A stretch of 64,000 bases of DNA from Apostichopus japonicus. Its lineage: Eukaryota > Echinodermata > Holothuroidea > Aspidochirotida > Stichopodidae. Position 1 is the first letter of the stretch, and each line of letters begins with the position of its first letter. Made by a program: the position numbers and the translations under genes. Under the pieces are notes generated by a model, which did not search any database, was not told the origin of the DNA, and was given only the letters and a program-made list of their open reading frames with translations. The stretch covers positions 14,740,321 to 14,804,320 of the forward strand of contig NC_092578.1 of NCBI RefSeq assembly GCF_037975245.1, written 5' to 3'. Shown here in pieces: positions 1 through 26,724 of the stretch.

Positions 1-112
1 TGTAAGGCTATGCAGGGCTGAACTTCATGCAACGTAGTGGAAGAGTGCCCAGGGAACTGGGTTGAAACAAGTTTTGCAAGAATAACAACAGTTAACTAGT
101 ACTAGAAATAAC

Positions 113-16565
<16,453 letters not shown>

Positions 16566-16923
16566 CCATCTTTAATAAGATAGGTATCATCTCTTCATGT
16601 GAGAAGCTTTTCTACTGGCATTTCCATAGAACCTCATCAAATGCTCTAAATCAAGTACAATTTTGATCACTAATAACTTTGTTAAAATTTTATTGAAATT
16701 TGTTTGCAATTGCATCTAAGTGAAAATGTATGACAGTGTATTAAGATTAACCTGTGCAACATATCACTGCCTTGCTCTTGAAATTAGTTTGTGAAATTCT
16801 CGATGGTTACTATTTCTATTTTACCCTTCTCCTGCCCGGGCCTTGAGCACCGTTCCCGTGCCTCATTAAAATAATCTCAGGTAATTTGTTTAACCTTTTG
16901 GTATGTGGTAGATTAAACCTTAC

Positions 16924-17396
16924 TTAAAGGAACACCACCCAACATAGATAGCATAGTTCAGATTAATATATTTTTGAAATAAATAAAAAAAAAAGGATAG
17001 AGCACACACAAAATAGGGTCATGATAGTATCAATATTGTCCTCTTTTTGTAAAGGTGATGGGTAGTAAAGACCATATAATCCTTCAATTTGTAATTTTTA
17101 ATACTTATGAAGTTTTCTGTGATGATATTCATATTTCAAAAGCCTTGTGATCTTACCTTTAAGCAAGTCCACAGGCTTTATTAACTAATATAGTTCTCGA
17201 TGCCCAAGGATTATTATACCAGGATTTTACAAGGATTATTGATGAAAATTAGGCAGAATTTTTATCTTGCTATGTGACAGGCAATGAGGGATGAAAACTT
17301 TGGAGTGTTACCATAAACATTTCCGTATCGATTGCCCGTTTTTCAAGATATTCAGATTTAAAGCAGACCTGTGTAATGTTTGGAATGCTCCTTTAA
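16924..17396. mobile_element. Probable TTAA-flanked MITE, family 2
   Basis: TTAA at 16924-16927 and 17393-17396 bracket 465 bp. The inverted ends are imperfect: AGGAACACCACCCAACAT on the left and the reverse complement AGGAGCATTCCAAACAT on the right. Similarity extends weakly inward. No open frame. Being a single copy with worn ends, it is less certain than family 1. Confidence 0.45.
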
Positions 17397-18632
17397 GGCT
17401 TAAAATTGGTGACTTAAAATTGTTTTATTATCAGATGACTTTGCCTTTGACAAATTTTGTTTTACACTGTGAATTTGTTTTTGCATCTGAGAAACTGCCC
17501 CAAAGATCCAAGTGGTAGACATAAATGCCCAGCCGCTGAAATTGGTGTTTGATGGGTCATTTCTCAAAAATTAAAAATGTTATAGAAATACAACCTGGAC
17601 TGATAGCAGTCTGTTTCTATAGTCAGCGACACATCAAAATTTAGTTAATTTAATGATAAATTAATTATTTAATAATCGTACTGAAAGTAAATGTAGGTTA
17701 TTCCCTCATCATGGAGAAGATCTAGAGACTGGATCAAAGGAGATTTCAAATTAATTTTACTTCCTCTCACATATTGTGATTAAGCTTTAACTGAAGATGT
17801 GTCACAACTCAATTTAGCACATTGAAGGAATTGTACTCTATGCAATATTTAATTCTATACCTGAAATATATTTTGTATTCATTCAATATATGAAAATGAA
17901 CCAAATTTAATAAAGTTGTAATGAAAACTAAAAATGTCATTTCTTATGTAATCACAAGTTGCAATGGTTAGTCAAAATGTAACCACAATTTTATCTTTAC
18001 GAAAAACAGCCAAAATTGCCAGTAATAAGAAAACATCACTTTTTTTTGGAGACGCCTTGTCGATAGTTTCAACGCATGCAAGAAGTAACAGAATTTTGTC
18101 TTTGCTTCGAGCAGTTTGACTCCCGACTTTTGCAAATAAAATTCTATTTCTTTAACCTTTTTTTTACTAAGTTTTATTTTTGGGCGGAATGTGACAAAAC
18201 CATCTTAGAAATCATATAGCTGAAGGATAGAACTAAACCACTGAGCAAAATCATTGAGAGAAAAAGAAAATGAATGCAAATTTATACAAAATTATGATGG
18301 ACCTGAAGGACAGGTAAAGAGATGTCAGACACCTTGCCATCCTGACCAAAAATTCTCAACATTTCCAACGGAAGAATGAAATGGTTTGAAACACATATTC
18401 CGACATCCTTTAACAGCTCCACATAGATACAATCAATACTCAAGAAACCTTTGAACTCAGTGAATATGTAAATCAGCTTTTAAAATATGTAAAAGTTACT
18501 ACTACTTGTCGAGTATTACACATTATCACCCTTCTGTCAGCTCCAGAAGATCTCACTTTTTCTGCTTTACTTCGTGAACTGTGACTCTGCAAATGACAGT
18601 GCCCTGGCAAAGCACCAACACTGAAGGTAGAT

Positions 18633-18993
18633 TTAAAGGCATTGAAGACTCGCCCCAAACAGCCCAGTGCCGCCCTATGAAAAAAGTTAACTTTTCGTTG
18701 CTTGCAAGTGAAGTTTTTTTCTTGTCGCTACAAAATGCAGACAGTACATGTGATACCTCCTTATCGTTAGCTAGACCTGAGATGTACATCGCTGCTATGT
18801 ACACTGTGTTGTGGGTATTGACCGCACCTGTATGTATTGACATACACTAGTGTCTAATTACCGACAATAGCAAGCTGTGTGTGTATTTTCTGGGATCGAT
18901 GGTGGTGTCTAACACCTGTTACACCTCATTCGAAACTAGGTCAGATTACCGGCATCAGACGTTTCTTTGTGCGCGAGTCTTCACTCCCTTCAA
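18633..18993 (+). mobile_element. TTAA-flanked MITE, family 1, copy C (longest copy)
   Basis: Left TTAA at 18633-18636 is followed by AGGCATTGAAGACTCGC. The right end has GCGCGAGTCTTCACTCCCT followed by TCAA in place of TTAA. It shares the left half with copy B and the right half with copy A (reverse), including GGGATCGATGGTGGTGTCTA and GAAACTAGGTCAGATTAC. It therefore approximates the parent of the two shorter copies. Confidence 0.82.
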
Positions 18994-19424
18994 CTCGGAG
19001 TCTGCTGCATCTGAAATGATTTCTCCAATAATGGCATCAATACAGTACTATTCAACTGAAGTCCCTTTATGGACAGACAGACAGATACATGCATCACCGC
19101 ACATCCTCCATAGAGAATAAAGAGTTAAATTGGAGCAAACAACACATTGCAGGTAGGATAGAAAATAACTTTCAACATTTATTTGCCACATTAATTCACT
19201 CATTGTAAATCACAACTTTTATGATATTAATTAACAAAATCTAAGCTTATGTTAGTTTCTCATGTTTCAAAAATATGACAATGGAGGTCTTTTGCACAAC
19301 TCAGTACACTACTTTAACGAAACAAAATAATATTGCTAGGAGCAAGCAGCAGAACATATTTGTAGCTTCAGTAACCTGTTTGGCAAGCTTGTAAAATGAT
19401 AGCAAAACAAAGGCGAGATACAGG

Positions 19425-19740
19425 TCTCAAAATATGAGCTTTTAACCGGCTAGTATATGCCAGTATATTTTGCCATTTGCCAGTAGAAGAAAATAAAACA
19501 CTGGCATCTTTCTGCCAGTAGACTTAAGAACATAAAACAAATGATAAATCAGTTAGTAAGTCTGTCGAATAATCTTTACATTTCCAGTACTTAGCTATAA
19601 ACCTGGTATTTTCACTGCTTTATTTATTGACACATATAATTTGGCTGCTCGCAAATGCCTGTACAGTGACTAATGCGTGTTGTAATTCAGGGCCTTAGAT
19701 GGAAATAAGTATAGCGAACACTGCATTCCAAGGCAAATGT
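19425..19740 (+). repeat. Dispersed repeat, family delta, copy 3
   Basis: Has TTAACCGGCTAGTATATGCCAG, CCATTTGCCAGTAGAAGAA, TTTCTGCCAGTAGAC and GCCTGTACAGTGACTAATG in the same order as 5085-5340. Borders are approximate. No coding capacity or terminal repeats were recognised. Confidence 0.55.
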
Positions 19741-21489
19741 CAATGGAACCCTTCAAGAGGTTTATGTAAATAAAACAGTGCAAAATGAAACCAAGCCCAA
19801 GGATATCACATGTTCTACTTGTGAGGGGCTAATTGCAACAGATGTTATGTTCTAAACATATGAAGCATTTGCAATATACCATATAGTAGCATATAGTAGC
19901 AATGTAACATATAGTAGCAACCCAAAAAACAAAATGGCAGAACTTTCATATTCTCATTTTCAAGTAATTTTTTGAGCAAATCTGATGATTTAATGTGTAG
20001 TTTCGTTTGTTTGAAATGCTCTCCAATATGCAAACATGCACACACACCTACACGAGACCTACTGTACTGCTATTCAATTATAAGTGATTTCATTAAACTC
20101 TTGTCGTGCATAAACGCTTTTTCTTTTGCGAATGGAAAGTCTGCCAATTTCTTCTTACAGAATGTGTTCCTGCGACTTCTGAAACAAAGGTAACACCCTG
20201 CAACATCTAATTGCCTATGATGTTTAAGACATGTACGTTGATGGTGTAAAGACCAACATTTTTCCTCTTTGGTAGTTTTAATATCTCGTTTTAAAGTAAA
20301 AAATATGAAGACAATTATGTCATAGCAACAGATGATGACATCAAGAAATACTGAGCACTAATCACTGGTTATCAATTTCCTGGCTGAATTGGGTCATTAA
20401 CGGTGTATGTCTAAGATTCTGATGGATCCCAAACTTGTACGAGTTGCAGAACTGGTGGAGGTATCAAACTTTGATTGGTGCTGGTTGAAAAGACAGAGAG
20501 TGTCCGAGTACTGACCACCACAGCTACTGTACATCAATGGTCCACATCAATATAAGGGCTGCTGACCTTTTTTCACTTAATACCAACATTTATTAAACAA
20601 CCATATTCAAAGGCATATCAGGATTTCAAGCTAAAGCAGGCTGGTGAAAATATAAGCACCCTTCCTCCTTCAAAAGACAACACCGGTAAAATGTAAGGCA
20701 TGCCTTTTGTGTGAAACATGCTACAAAAAATGTTATCCCACTGTGTATCTAGGTTTGAGCAAAACTATATTTACAGCTAATTATTAGTCCTCAAACATCT
20801 GTGCCCCCTCTCTTAATCCTTGATCCTTTATTTTATATGCTACCAGATCACCGTGAGTAACATGTGCGAGATTCGAGATCCTTTATACTGTACTTCGTGT
20901 TTTAACTTGTGCAATTAGTCCCAGAAACCTTCAGCCGTAATTCTCATTTACAAAGCAGTCCCTAATGCATTCGCTTTGAAAGTTGTCCTACCGAATGAGT
21001 TGATATTTCTTTTGTTGTGTTAACAGTGCAGACAAATAGTTTCTCTTGTCTTTATATTAAATATTGGTTTTGGGTTCATTGGACACAACCAGCTCAGCTT
21101 TTCACATCAGTAACTAAGAAAAGATGAAAAAAGGTCATACTTATATATTTCATAACTGTTCCCATAAATTTAAATAATTTCCTCACAGTATAATTAACAT
21201 CTTAAAGCAACTGTTTGTCTGTAGTCTAAGGCAAACTAGAACTGATACATATGAAAACATTATACCAATGGTGGTTTATTTGATTATGAAAGGAAAAAGT
21301 AGACCATTTTGGAAGTTCTCCTTGTTGTTTCTGCATGAATTGATGCATAATTATTAACAGTGTTGCTTAGTTCTATGATTCCCTCCCCCCCCCCCCCCTC
21401 AGTACGTTGATTATTACATGAAGGCCCTGTCAGAAGCATTTAAAACAGTTGCTTTTTACATGGGATGGGAGGGGGTGGGGAAGACAACT

Positions 21490-22626
21490 CTACGGTCCCA
21501 GCCGATTGGGTGTTGGAACATTGACCGTGGCAACATTAGGCACTGTAACCGTGGCAACATTTCGCAGGGTAGGGAGAGGATATGTCATTAGTGAAGAGGT
21601 TACACAGACAGAAGGTGGCACAGACGAGTGGGAGGGAACCTGTGGGGACATAACAGAAGATAGGGAAGCTGTGGGGATGCCACCTGCTGAAGCAATAGAC
21701 ACTGGCAAGCCTTGCAGCTCTGCTGTAATGACCTGTGCTGTAGGGTTGGCTGTGGCGACCTGAGCGGCTGTCTGTGCAGCGGCAGGCACGCGGGCGGGGT
21801 AAGGGACTACCCCTGCTGTTGCAGCAGTCAAGTGTACCTGTGCTGGGGTGATGGCCGAAGTCGACCTGACCAGGTGCGACTCTGCCAGCAACACGGCGGA
21901 CACGTCGCTCTTGATGGTCCGGAGGCGGGCGTTCTGCTCCAGGAGTACCTCGTTGGTAGCTGTCAAGTCGTCGACCTGCTTCCGCAGGTCCTCCAGCTTG
22001 CGGTGAAGCCTTAGGTTCTCCTCTTCGTAGTCCCGGATTGAGCGTGGTGTCCGTGGGATCTCGTAGTAGATGCTGCCACCGCTGGCGTATTCATCAAGAC
22101 GGCTCTGCCTGGAGTAGAACGGCAGCTCTGAAGTTATTCGCCTCCGTGCGATGTCGTGGCTGTATTCATCAAACGGTGAGCTCTCTCGTGGTGAGTCACG
22201 CGAGGATTTGATCCGGGTCTCCGGCTGGTAAGATGAGTTGCTGCTACGCCTCCGGTCCTCGTACTCGATGTCCCCGATGCTACGATGGCGGTATTTACAT
22301 TTCATCCCCCGCTTGCACTGTCCGCTCAGAAAGTCCTTGCAGAGGGGGATCTGACGGTCGCTCTTGGCGCTCCAACTCTCCGGGGAGGCCTCCCTCTCGA
22401 GTGACCGGGGCAGATGACCGGTCTCCTTGTAATAGTCTTCGGCTTCGGCAGAGCAGTGTATGAACTTGCAATTGACTCGATGGCAAAAGCTGTTCTGATA
22501 GTCACGACAGAACTGATACATTTTATCGGTGCCTCGGGGGTGCCTGAACTTGCAGCTGCTGCCGCGGGTGCAAGCCTTGCGCAAATAGTCTCGGCAGATT
22601 TCCTCACTATTCTCCTGGTCACTCAT
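21490..22626 (-). CDS. ZC3H10: CCCH zinc-finger protein, ZC3H10 family, gene A (378 aa, one coding exon)
   Basis: Predicted RNA-binding protein. Three CCCH fingers: C11-C19-C25-H29, C40-C48-C53-H57 and C96-C104-C110-H114. A Ser/Arg-rich linker follows (about 120-195), then a coiled coil (about 198-237) with KQVDDLTATNEVLLEQNA, a signature of ZC3H10. The tail (240-378) is rich in Ala, Thr, Val and Pro and has MTYPLP, like the vertebrate C-terminus. The coding region is uninterrupted. The first finger follows soon after the ATG, so the start is well set. A possible 5' UTR acceptor (GTTTTAG) lies about 27 bp upstream. It is higher in GC than the surrounding DNA, as expected for coding sequence. 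It is a tandem relative of gene B, 2.4 kb upstream in transcription order. Vertebrate ZC3H10 has been linked to mRNA and mitochondrial regulation; the role here is inferred. Confidence 0.93.
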   Translation of the reverse strand: MSDQENSEEICRDYLRKACTRGSSCKFRHPRGTDKMYQFCRDYQNSFCHRVNCKFIHCSAEAEDYYKETGHLPRSLEREASPESWSAKSDRQIPLCKDFLSGQCKRGMKCKYRHRSIGDIEYEDRRRSSNSSYQPETRIKSSRDSPRESSPFDEYSHDIARRRITSELPFYSRQSRLDEYASGGSIYYEIPRTPRSIRDYEEENLRLHRKLEDLRKQVDDLTATNEVLLEQNARLRTIKSDVSAVLLAESHLVRSTSAITPAQVHLTAATAGVVPYPARVPAAAQTAAQVATANPTAQVITAELQGLPVSIASAGGIPTASLSSVMSPQVPSHSSVPPSVCVTSSLMTYPLPTLRNVATVTVPNVATVNVPTPNRLGP

Positions 22627-24998
22627 GCTGCTGCAGCTGCTGCGTCAGTGCTAAAACGTAGCTGCATTGTGCGAGGCGTGGCGGCAGAGTGCAACGGAAA
22701 CAAGCATCTGTTGGTCAAGAATAAAACCTAATTAATGACGACAAATTCATGACATTAAATTACTGCAAAGATAAAGAATTTAAGACTCACCGCCAAAAGA
22801 CACAAAAGCTTGCAGTTTTTTGGCTTTGATCCCTTACGAGATGAAATCCACCCCTTTTCTTCTGGTCTCTCATGGTGTCATGCTAAAACAATCAAAGTAC
22901 TCATTTCAAGAGTGGATGAAAAACTAACTGGGAAAATTGTATACTTAACTTGACACAAGATCAAAGCATATTTTTTTTTCTTTTTGGGTACAAGGGATTG
23001 ATTCAAAGGTCATTGGTTCAAATTCAATTCTGGCCAACATATTTTTGGCTCCTTTCTCAATGTGTTTCCAACTGCAAAATTCTTTGTTGAAGATGGAAGT
23101 ATGTGTAGTAAAAGTTTGGAAGTGAATGAGTTAGGCAGTGTGAAGGCTGTGTAGGGAAAAGGTTATTTCAATGAGATAAACAGATGCTACTGATCACAAT
23201 ATCAAACTCATCTGGAAACAAAGAATTGTTTTTTTCTTTTAACCAAATTCTACCATCCAGAATCACCAGTTCAATAACTCAAAAAGATTCATTAACCCAG
23301 CTAATAATTTCACAAACTGGCACAACCTATTACCTTTCCAGCTACAAGCTTACACATGTATCATAACCTTTTCACTGCACGTGTGTTAGATCTATGGAAG
23401 AGGGGTAGGGGAAGGGATCAAATGTTTCCAAGGAACAGTCATTTTTTTTGGATACACATTCTTTCAGCAGCGACTGACTTCAAAGAGTTTCTACAGAGTC
23501 ACAAGGTACTCTACGTGTCAACAGGCGTCCCATTGTTGGTTCTGTAGTAAGCTACGGCGACCGTTTTATTCGTTCTTCGTCTCCGAGATGCAACGTAGGA
23601 GATGGAATGTACATTTCCACCAAAAATATGAAAAAGAGAACATTTGACATAATATACAACGAGCACCAGAACAAGAAGAGAGTGACAAGGAAATGGAGGG
23701 AGGGGAAAAAAAAAAAAAAATTATAGAGAAACAAAAACAGTTGGTACCATTTCAGGAAATTAAAAAACATTTATTCACGACCAAAATTAGGAACCAATCC
23801 GAAGAATCTACTACTGCGTTTACTGAATCAAAAGGAAGATCAATATATAGAAAAAGTTTGTACTGTAGCTTCAACTTATCCTTTTTTTTTTTGGGTAACA
23901 ACAAACGAAAAACCACAGTAAAATCTTAAAAATGCAAAATTTTCCAGGATTATTTATGATTGTTAAAGTCTTGGTATTCTCCTTCTTGATGGTTGGAAAA
24001 ACAGCATTAAGTCCTTGCAAAGGAATGATAAAGAGAAAAATGGTATAAAAACTACATTAAATCATAACTGTACAATCTTATGTTATTTGTCTAAGCAATG
24101 TGAGATCAAAGTTTAAGTCCTCTTACAAATGCCATTTTGTTATTTTGAAAAATGGTTTCTTCAGGAATGCTCGTTATATTACAGCTGATATTTAATCAAG
24201 GGAACTGAATGTTGGCAGACATTTTTCATGAATGGGATATTTATTAAGATGGCAACAATCCACAGAAGAAAAAGGAATAAAAAACCCCGGTGTTGTCTTG
24301 TACATTTCAGACCTACAACATGTGAAAGATTAATCGACAAGATTTACGAAATAGAAAGTAAAGCAAAATTTGTCAAGAGGATATAAAACACGACCCAGTG
24401 CGATTAGTTTCAAGACGCAAGATATCACAGATAATACTGCCTTCAAAACAACCATAATTAGAGTTAGCGGGTAAGACACTGCGATTTAAACTAAACATAA
24501 CATAATTGTTTTCCAGTGTCTGCTTGGATATTATATTGAGTGAACTGCATCTTAAGATACTAGATGACAATCGCTTCGTTTTGGCAGAAAAGCAAAAGAT
24601 ATTAAATTATTGTAGGCAAATGGCGTGTGCGACCTGCATCGACAGTGAAACTTGTCTACATGGGTACTATATACATTCATCATTAAGATAATTGCTATCA
24701 TTAATCAGTCTGTGTACAATGTTATTTTAAAGTCATGAGAACGCCGCTTCGATCGGAGGAGAAGTGAAATACAGACTACCGTTGTATCATCATGTGTGAG
24801 GAACTACTGTACCAGCAGCTAACTAAGCAGATCAAAATGCATACACAGTTCAGCATGGTCAAGCAGCAGCATCCCATCTTAACAAACCATTTTAACGAAG
24901 CACATCTTTCTGGGAGAGCAAGCTCTAAGAAAAAGTTATAAAGTAAGTGACTCCCCTTATTTACAGGGGTGGGGGAGGGGGGTCTTACTGTTCCAAAT
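22627..24998. other. Spacer between the two ZC3H10-like genes
   Basis: 2.4 kb, AT-rich, with only short random open frames. It should hold the promoter and 5' UTR of gene A and the 3' UTR of gene B. A TTTATT at 24240-24245 (AATAAA on -) is a possible gene B poly(A) signal, but it is about 750 bp from the stop. The CTG/CAG-rich stretch at 22627-22645 is just 5' of the gene A ATG. No mobile element was recognised. Confidence 0.55.
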
Positions 24999-25769
24999 TT
25001 ACTGTCCAACCATCGCAAGATGCACTTGCGCCACTTCCGTTTTGCCCGTTCTAAGCTGTGCGTTCTGCTGCAAGAGAACCTCGTTGGTCGCGGTGAGATC
25101 ATCCACTTGTTTACGCAGCAAATCAACCTTCTGTCTCAGCCTGGCGTTATCGTCTTCTAAGTCGCGAAAGGAGCTAGAGCGGCCGTTTTCAAAATCGAGA
25201 TAGGTCGATCCCTCGTAAGAAGAAGGCCTTCCGTAGCGAGAGTAAGCGCGGAGGACATCCAAACTCTGAAGCCGTCTGGATCTGTCAAACTCATATTGAT
25301 AGTCGTCCGGAGGACCCCAACCACCTCGACCCCCCCGTATGGGACCCTCCCGCATACGTTCATATTCCAAATCTCCCTGACTCTGATGGCGGAACTTGCA
25401 ACCTGCACCTCTGGTGCACTTCCCATTCAGAAAGTCGCGGCACAGGCCTATATCCCCATTGCTGGGTTGTCGGCTTCTAGTACTGGAGCCTCTGCTTCCT
25501 ACTTCATCGGCGCTGGTAGGGAGGTTGCCATTCTCCAGGTAATGGGATTCTTCGTCACGCGTGCAGTGGATGAACCTGCAGTTACGGCGCCGGCATATTG
25601 AATTTTGAAAGTCATGACAAAACTCCAACTTCTTTTCGGCGTTATCGGGATGAAGGAACTTGCAATTTTTGCCACGGTTGCAGACTTTTCGCAGGAAATC
25701 GCGGCAGACGTCGCCCTTTTGCTGCCCGCCAGCATTGGCATTATACTTATCCTCATTTGCAGAATCCAT
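24999..25769 (-). CDS. CCCH zinc-finger protein, ZC3H10 family, gene B (256 aa, short tail)
   Basis: Same architecture as gene A. Three CCCH fingers: C22-C30-C36-H40, C51-C59-C64-H68 and C110-C118-C124-H128. An Arg/Gly/Tyr-rich linker follows, then a coiled coil (about 203-240) with KQVDDLTATNEVLLQQNA. The protein stops only about 16 residues after the coiled coil, so the long Ala/Thr/Pro tail of gene A is missing. I chose ATG at 25769. The frame is open 20 codons further, but a good 3' splice site (CGCAACAG, exon base 25793) lies between, so that stretch is probably intron and 5' UTR. Likely a tandem duplicate of gene A, diverged outside the fingers and coiled coil. It is not obviously a pseudogene, because all nine Cys and three His are kept. 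Confidence 0.9.
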   Translation of the reverse strand: MDSANEDKYNANAGGQQKGDVCRDFLRKVCNRGKNCKFLHPDNAEKKLEFCHDFQNSICRRRNCRFIHCTRDEESHYLENGNLPTSADEVGSRGSSTRSRQPSNGDIGLCRDFLNGKCTRGAGCKFRHQSQGDLEYERMREGPIRGGRGGWGPPDDYQYEFDRSRRLQSLDVLRAYSRYGRPSSYEGSTYLDFENGRSSSFRDLEDDNARLRQKVDLLRKQVDDLTATNEVLLQQNAQLRTGKTEVAQVHLAMVGQ

Positions 25770-26628
25770 GGTGTAAGGCGTCAGCGCAATTTTCTGTTGC
25801 GAGAAAAATAAGATGCTCCAATGAATCAATCCTTTTAATTTTTTTTTTGCTCCAACAGCTTAAGAAACTTACTTGCAAGCATTTCGTATCTATCTATCAC
25901 ACAAGATTCGCAGACCTTCAATTCTGCGAATGGATTGATGAGAGATTATCCGTCACATTTTGCAGACTGCTATCTAGAAGCGACATATTTGTGAACAATG
26001 GCATTTCGCATCTGTGAGGTGATCAGCTATGTGTCTTACACAAATCCTTACCCACACCACTGGTGCTCGCATCAATGTAAATTAATCATCGATAATATAT
26101 GCAACGTACAGCCGCTTTATTATCACAGGGGTGTTCAGCTTTTGCCAACAACAGCAATGGACAACGGCCAAGCTCACATGACAACTTGCACTATTCCCAA
26201 TTGCTGCGCACTTATAAAACCTTGCTAAATTCAAGTTAAGCAACCACACACCACCCACAGTTGTGAGTTTTCTTGACAGCTTTTTTTTTTTAATCATAGC
26301 AAACAACACTTTCCCAAATGGCATTTCGTGAAAACACAGTCAAGTGTGACAGAATATTCCGTTGGTATTAGAAACTACATGGTGACCTAGCAACCTTACC
26401 CGTAAACCTTACAACGTAGAGCACTCAGTTAGACTTCTCTGCTTACAAGATCAGCGATGTTGTTCCCCCTGTCATCAAGTGCGCTGCAATTTGAGTTGAT
26501 ATAGATCTGCTGCTTCCTCAACCTATGACCAAAGAAATGAGAATTGATTTTAATGGACTTAAAACCATCTATCCATCCATCATTGTGATAGAGATATTAA
26601 TGCTCTATGCAACTGAGAGATATGGTTT

Positions 26629-26724
26629 TTAGATCCTCCTACAAGCAAGAACTAGCAAAGAAGCCTCATTGGCAAATCAAAGCCACAAGCTGATTGAAGT
26701 CAGTTTCTTACATTCATATTTAAC
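26629..26724 (+). repeat. Short dispersed repeat, family gamma, copy 1
   Basis: About 96 bp: AGATCCTCCTACAAGCAAG, AAGAAGCCTCATTGGC, AATCAAAGCCACAAGCTG, GAAGTCAGT, ATTCATATTTAAC. It aligns without gaps with 41258-41352. No terminal inverted repeat seen; class unknown. Confidence 0.75.

Larger units (their letters stand above)
16566..21489. other. Convergent intergenic spacer between EHHADH and the ZC3H10-like gene A
   Basis: 4.9 kb with no credible coding exon. It should contain the 3' UTRs of both flanking genes. Possible poly(A) signals are AATAAA at 17909-17914 on + (EHHADH, far from the stop and so uncertain) and TTTATT at 21275-21280 (AATAAA on -, about 210 bp past the gene A stop). It also contains two TTAA MITEs and repeat delta copy 3, listed separately, and a poly-C run near 21385-21400. 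Confidence 0.7.

Noticed and set aside
21712-22731. Several open frames on the + strand and other frames over ZC3H10-like gene A (up to 105 aa)
   Set aside because: They are shadows of the GC-richer minus-strand coding exon and show no domain of their own.
25770-25829. A 20-residue N-terminal extension of ZC3H10-like gene B
   Set aside because: A good 3' splice site (CGCAACAG) lies within it, and the conserved part begins after the ATG at 25769.
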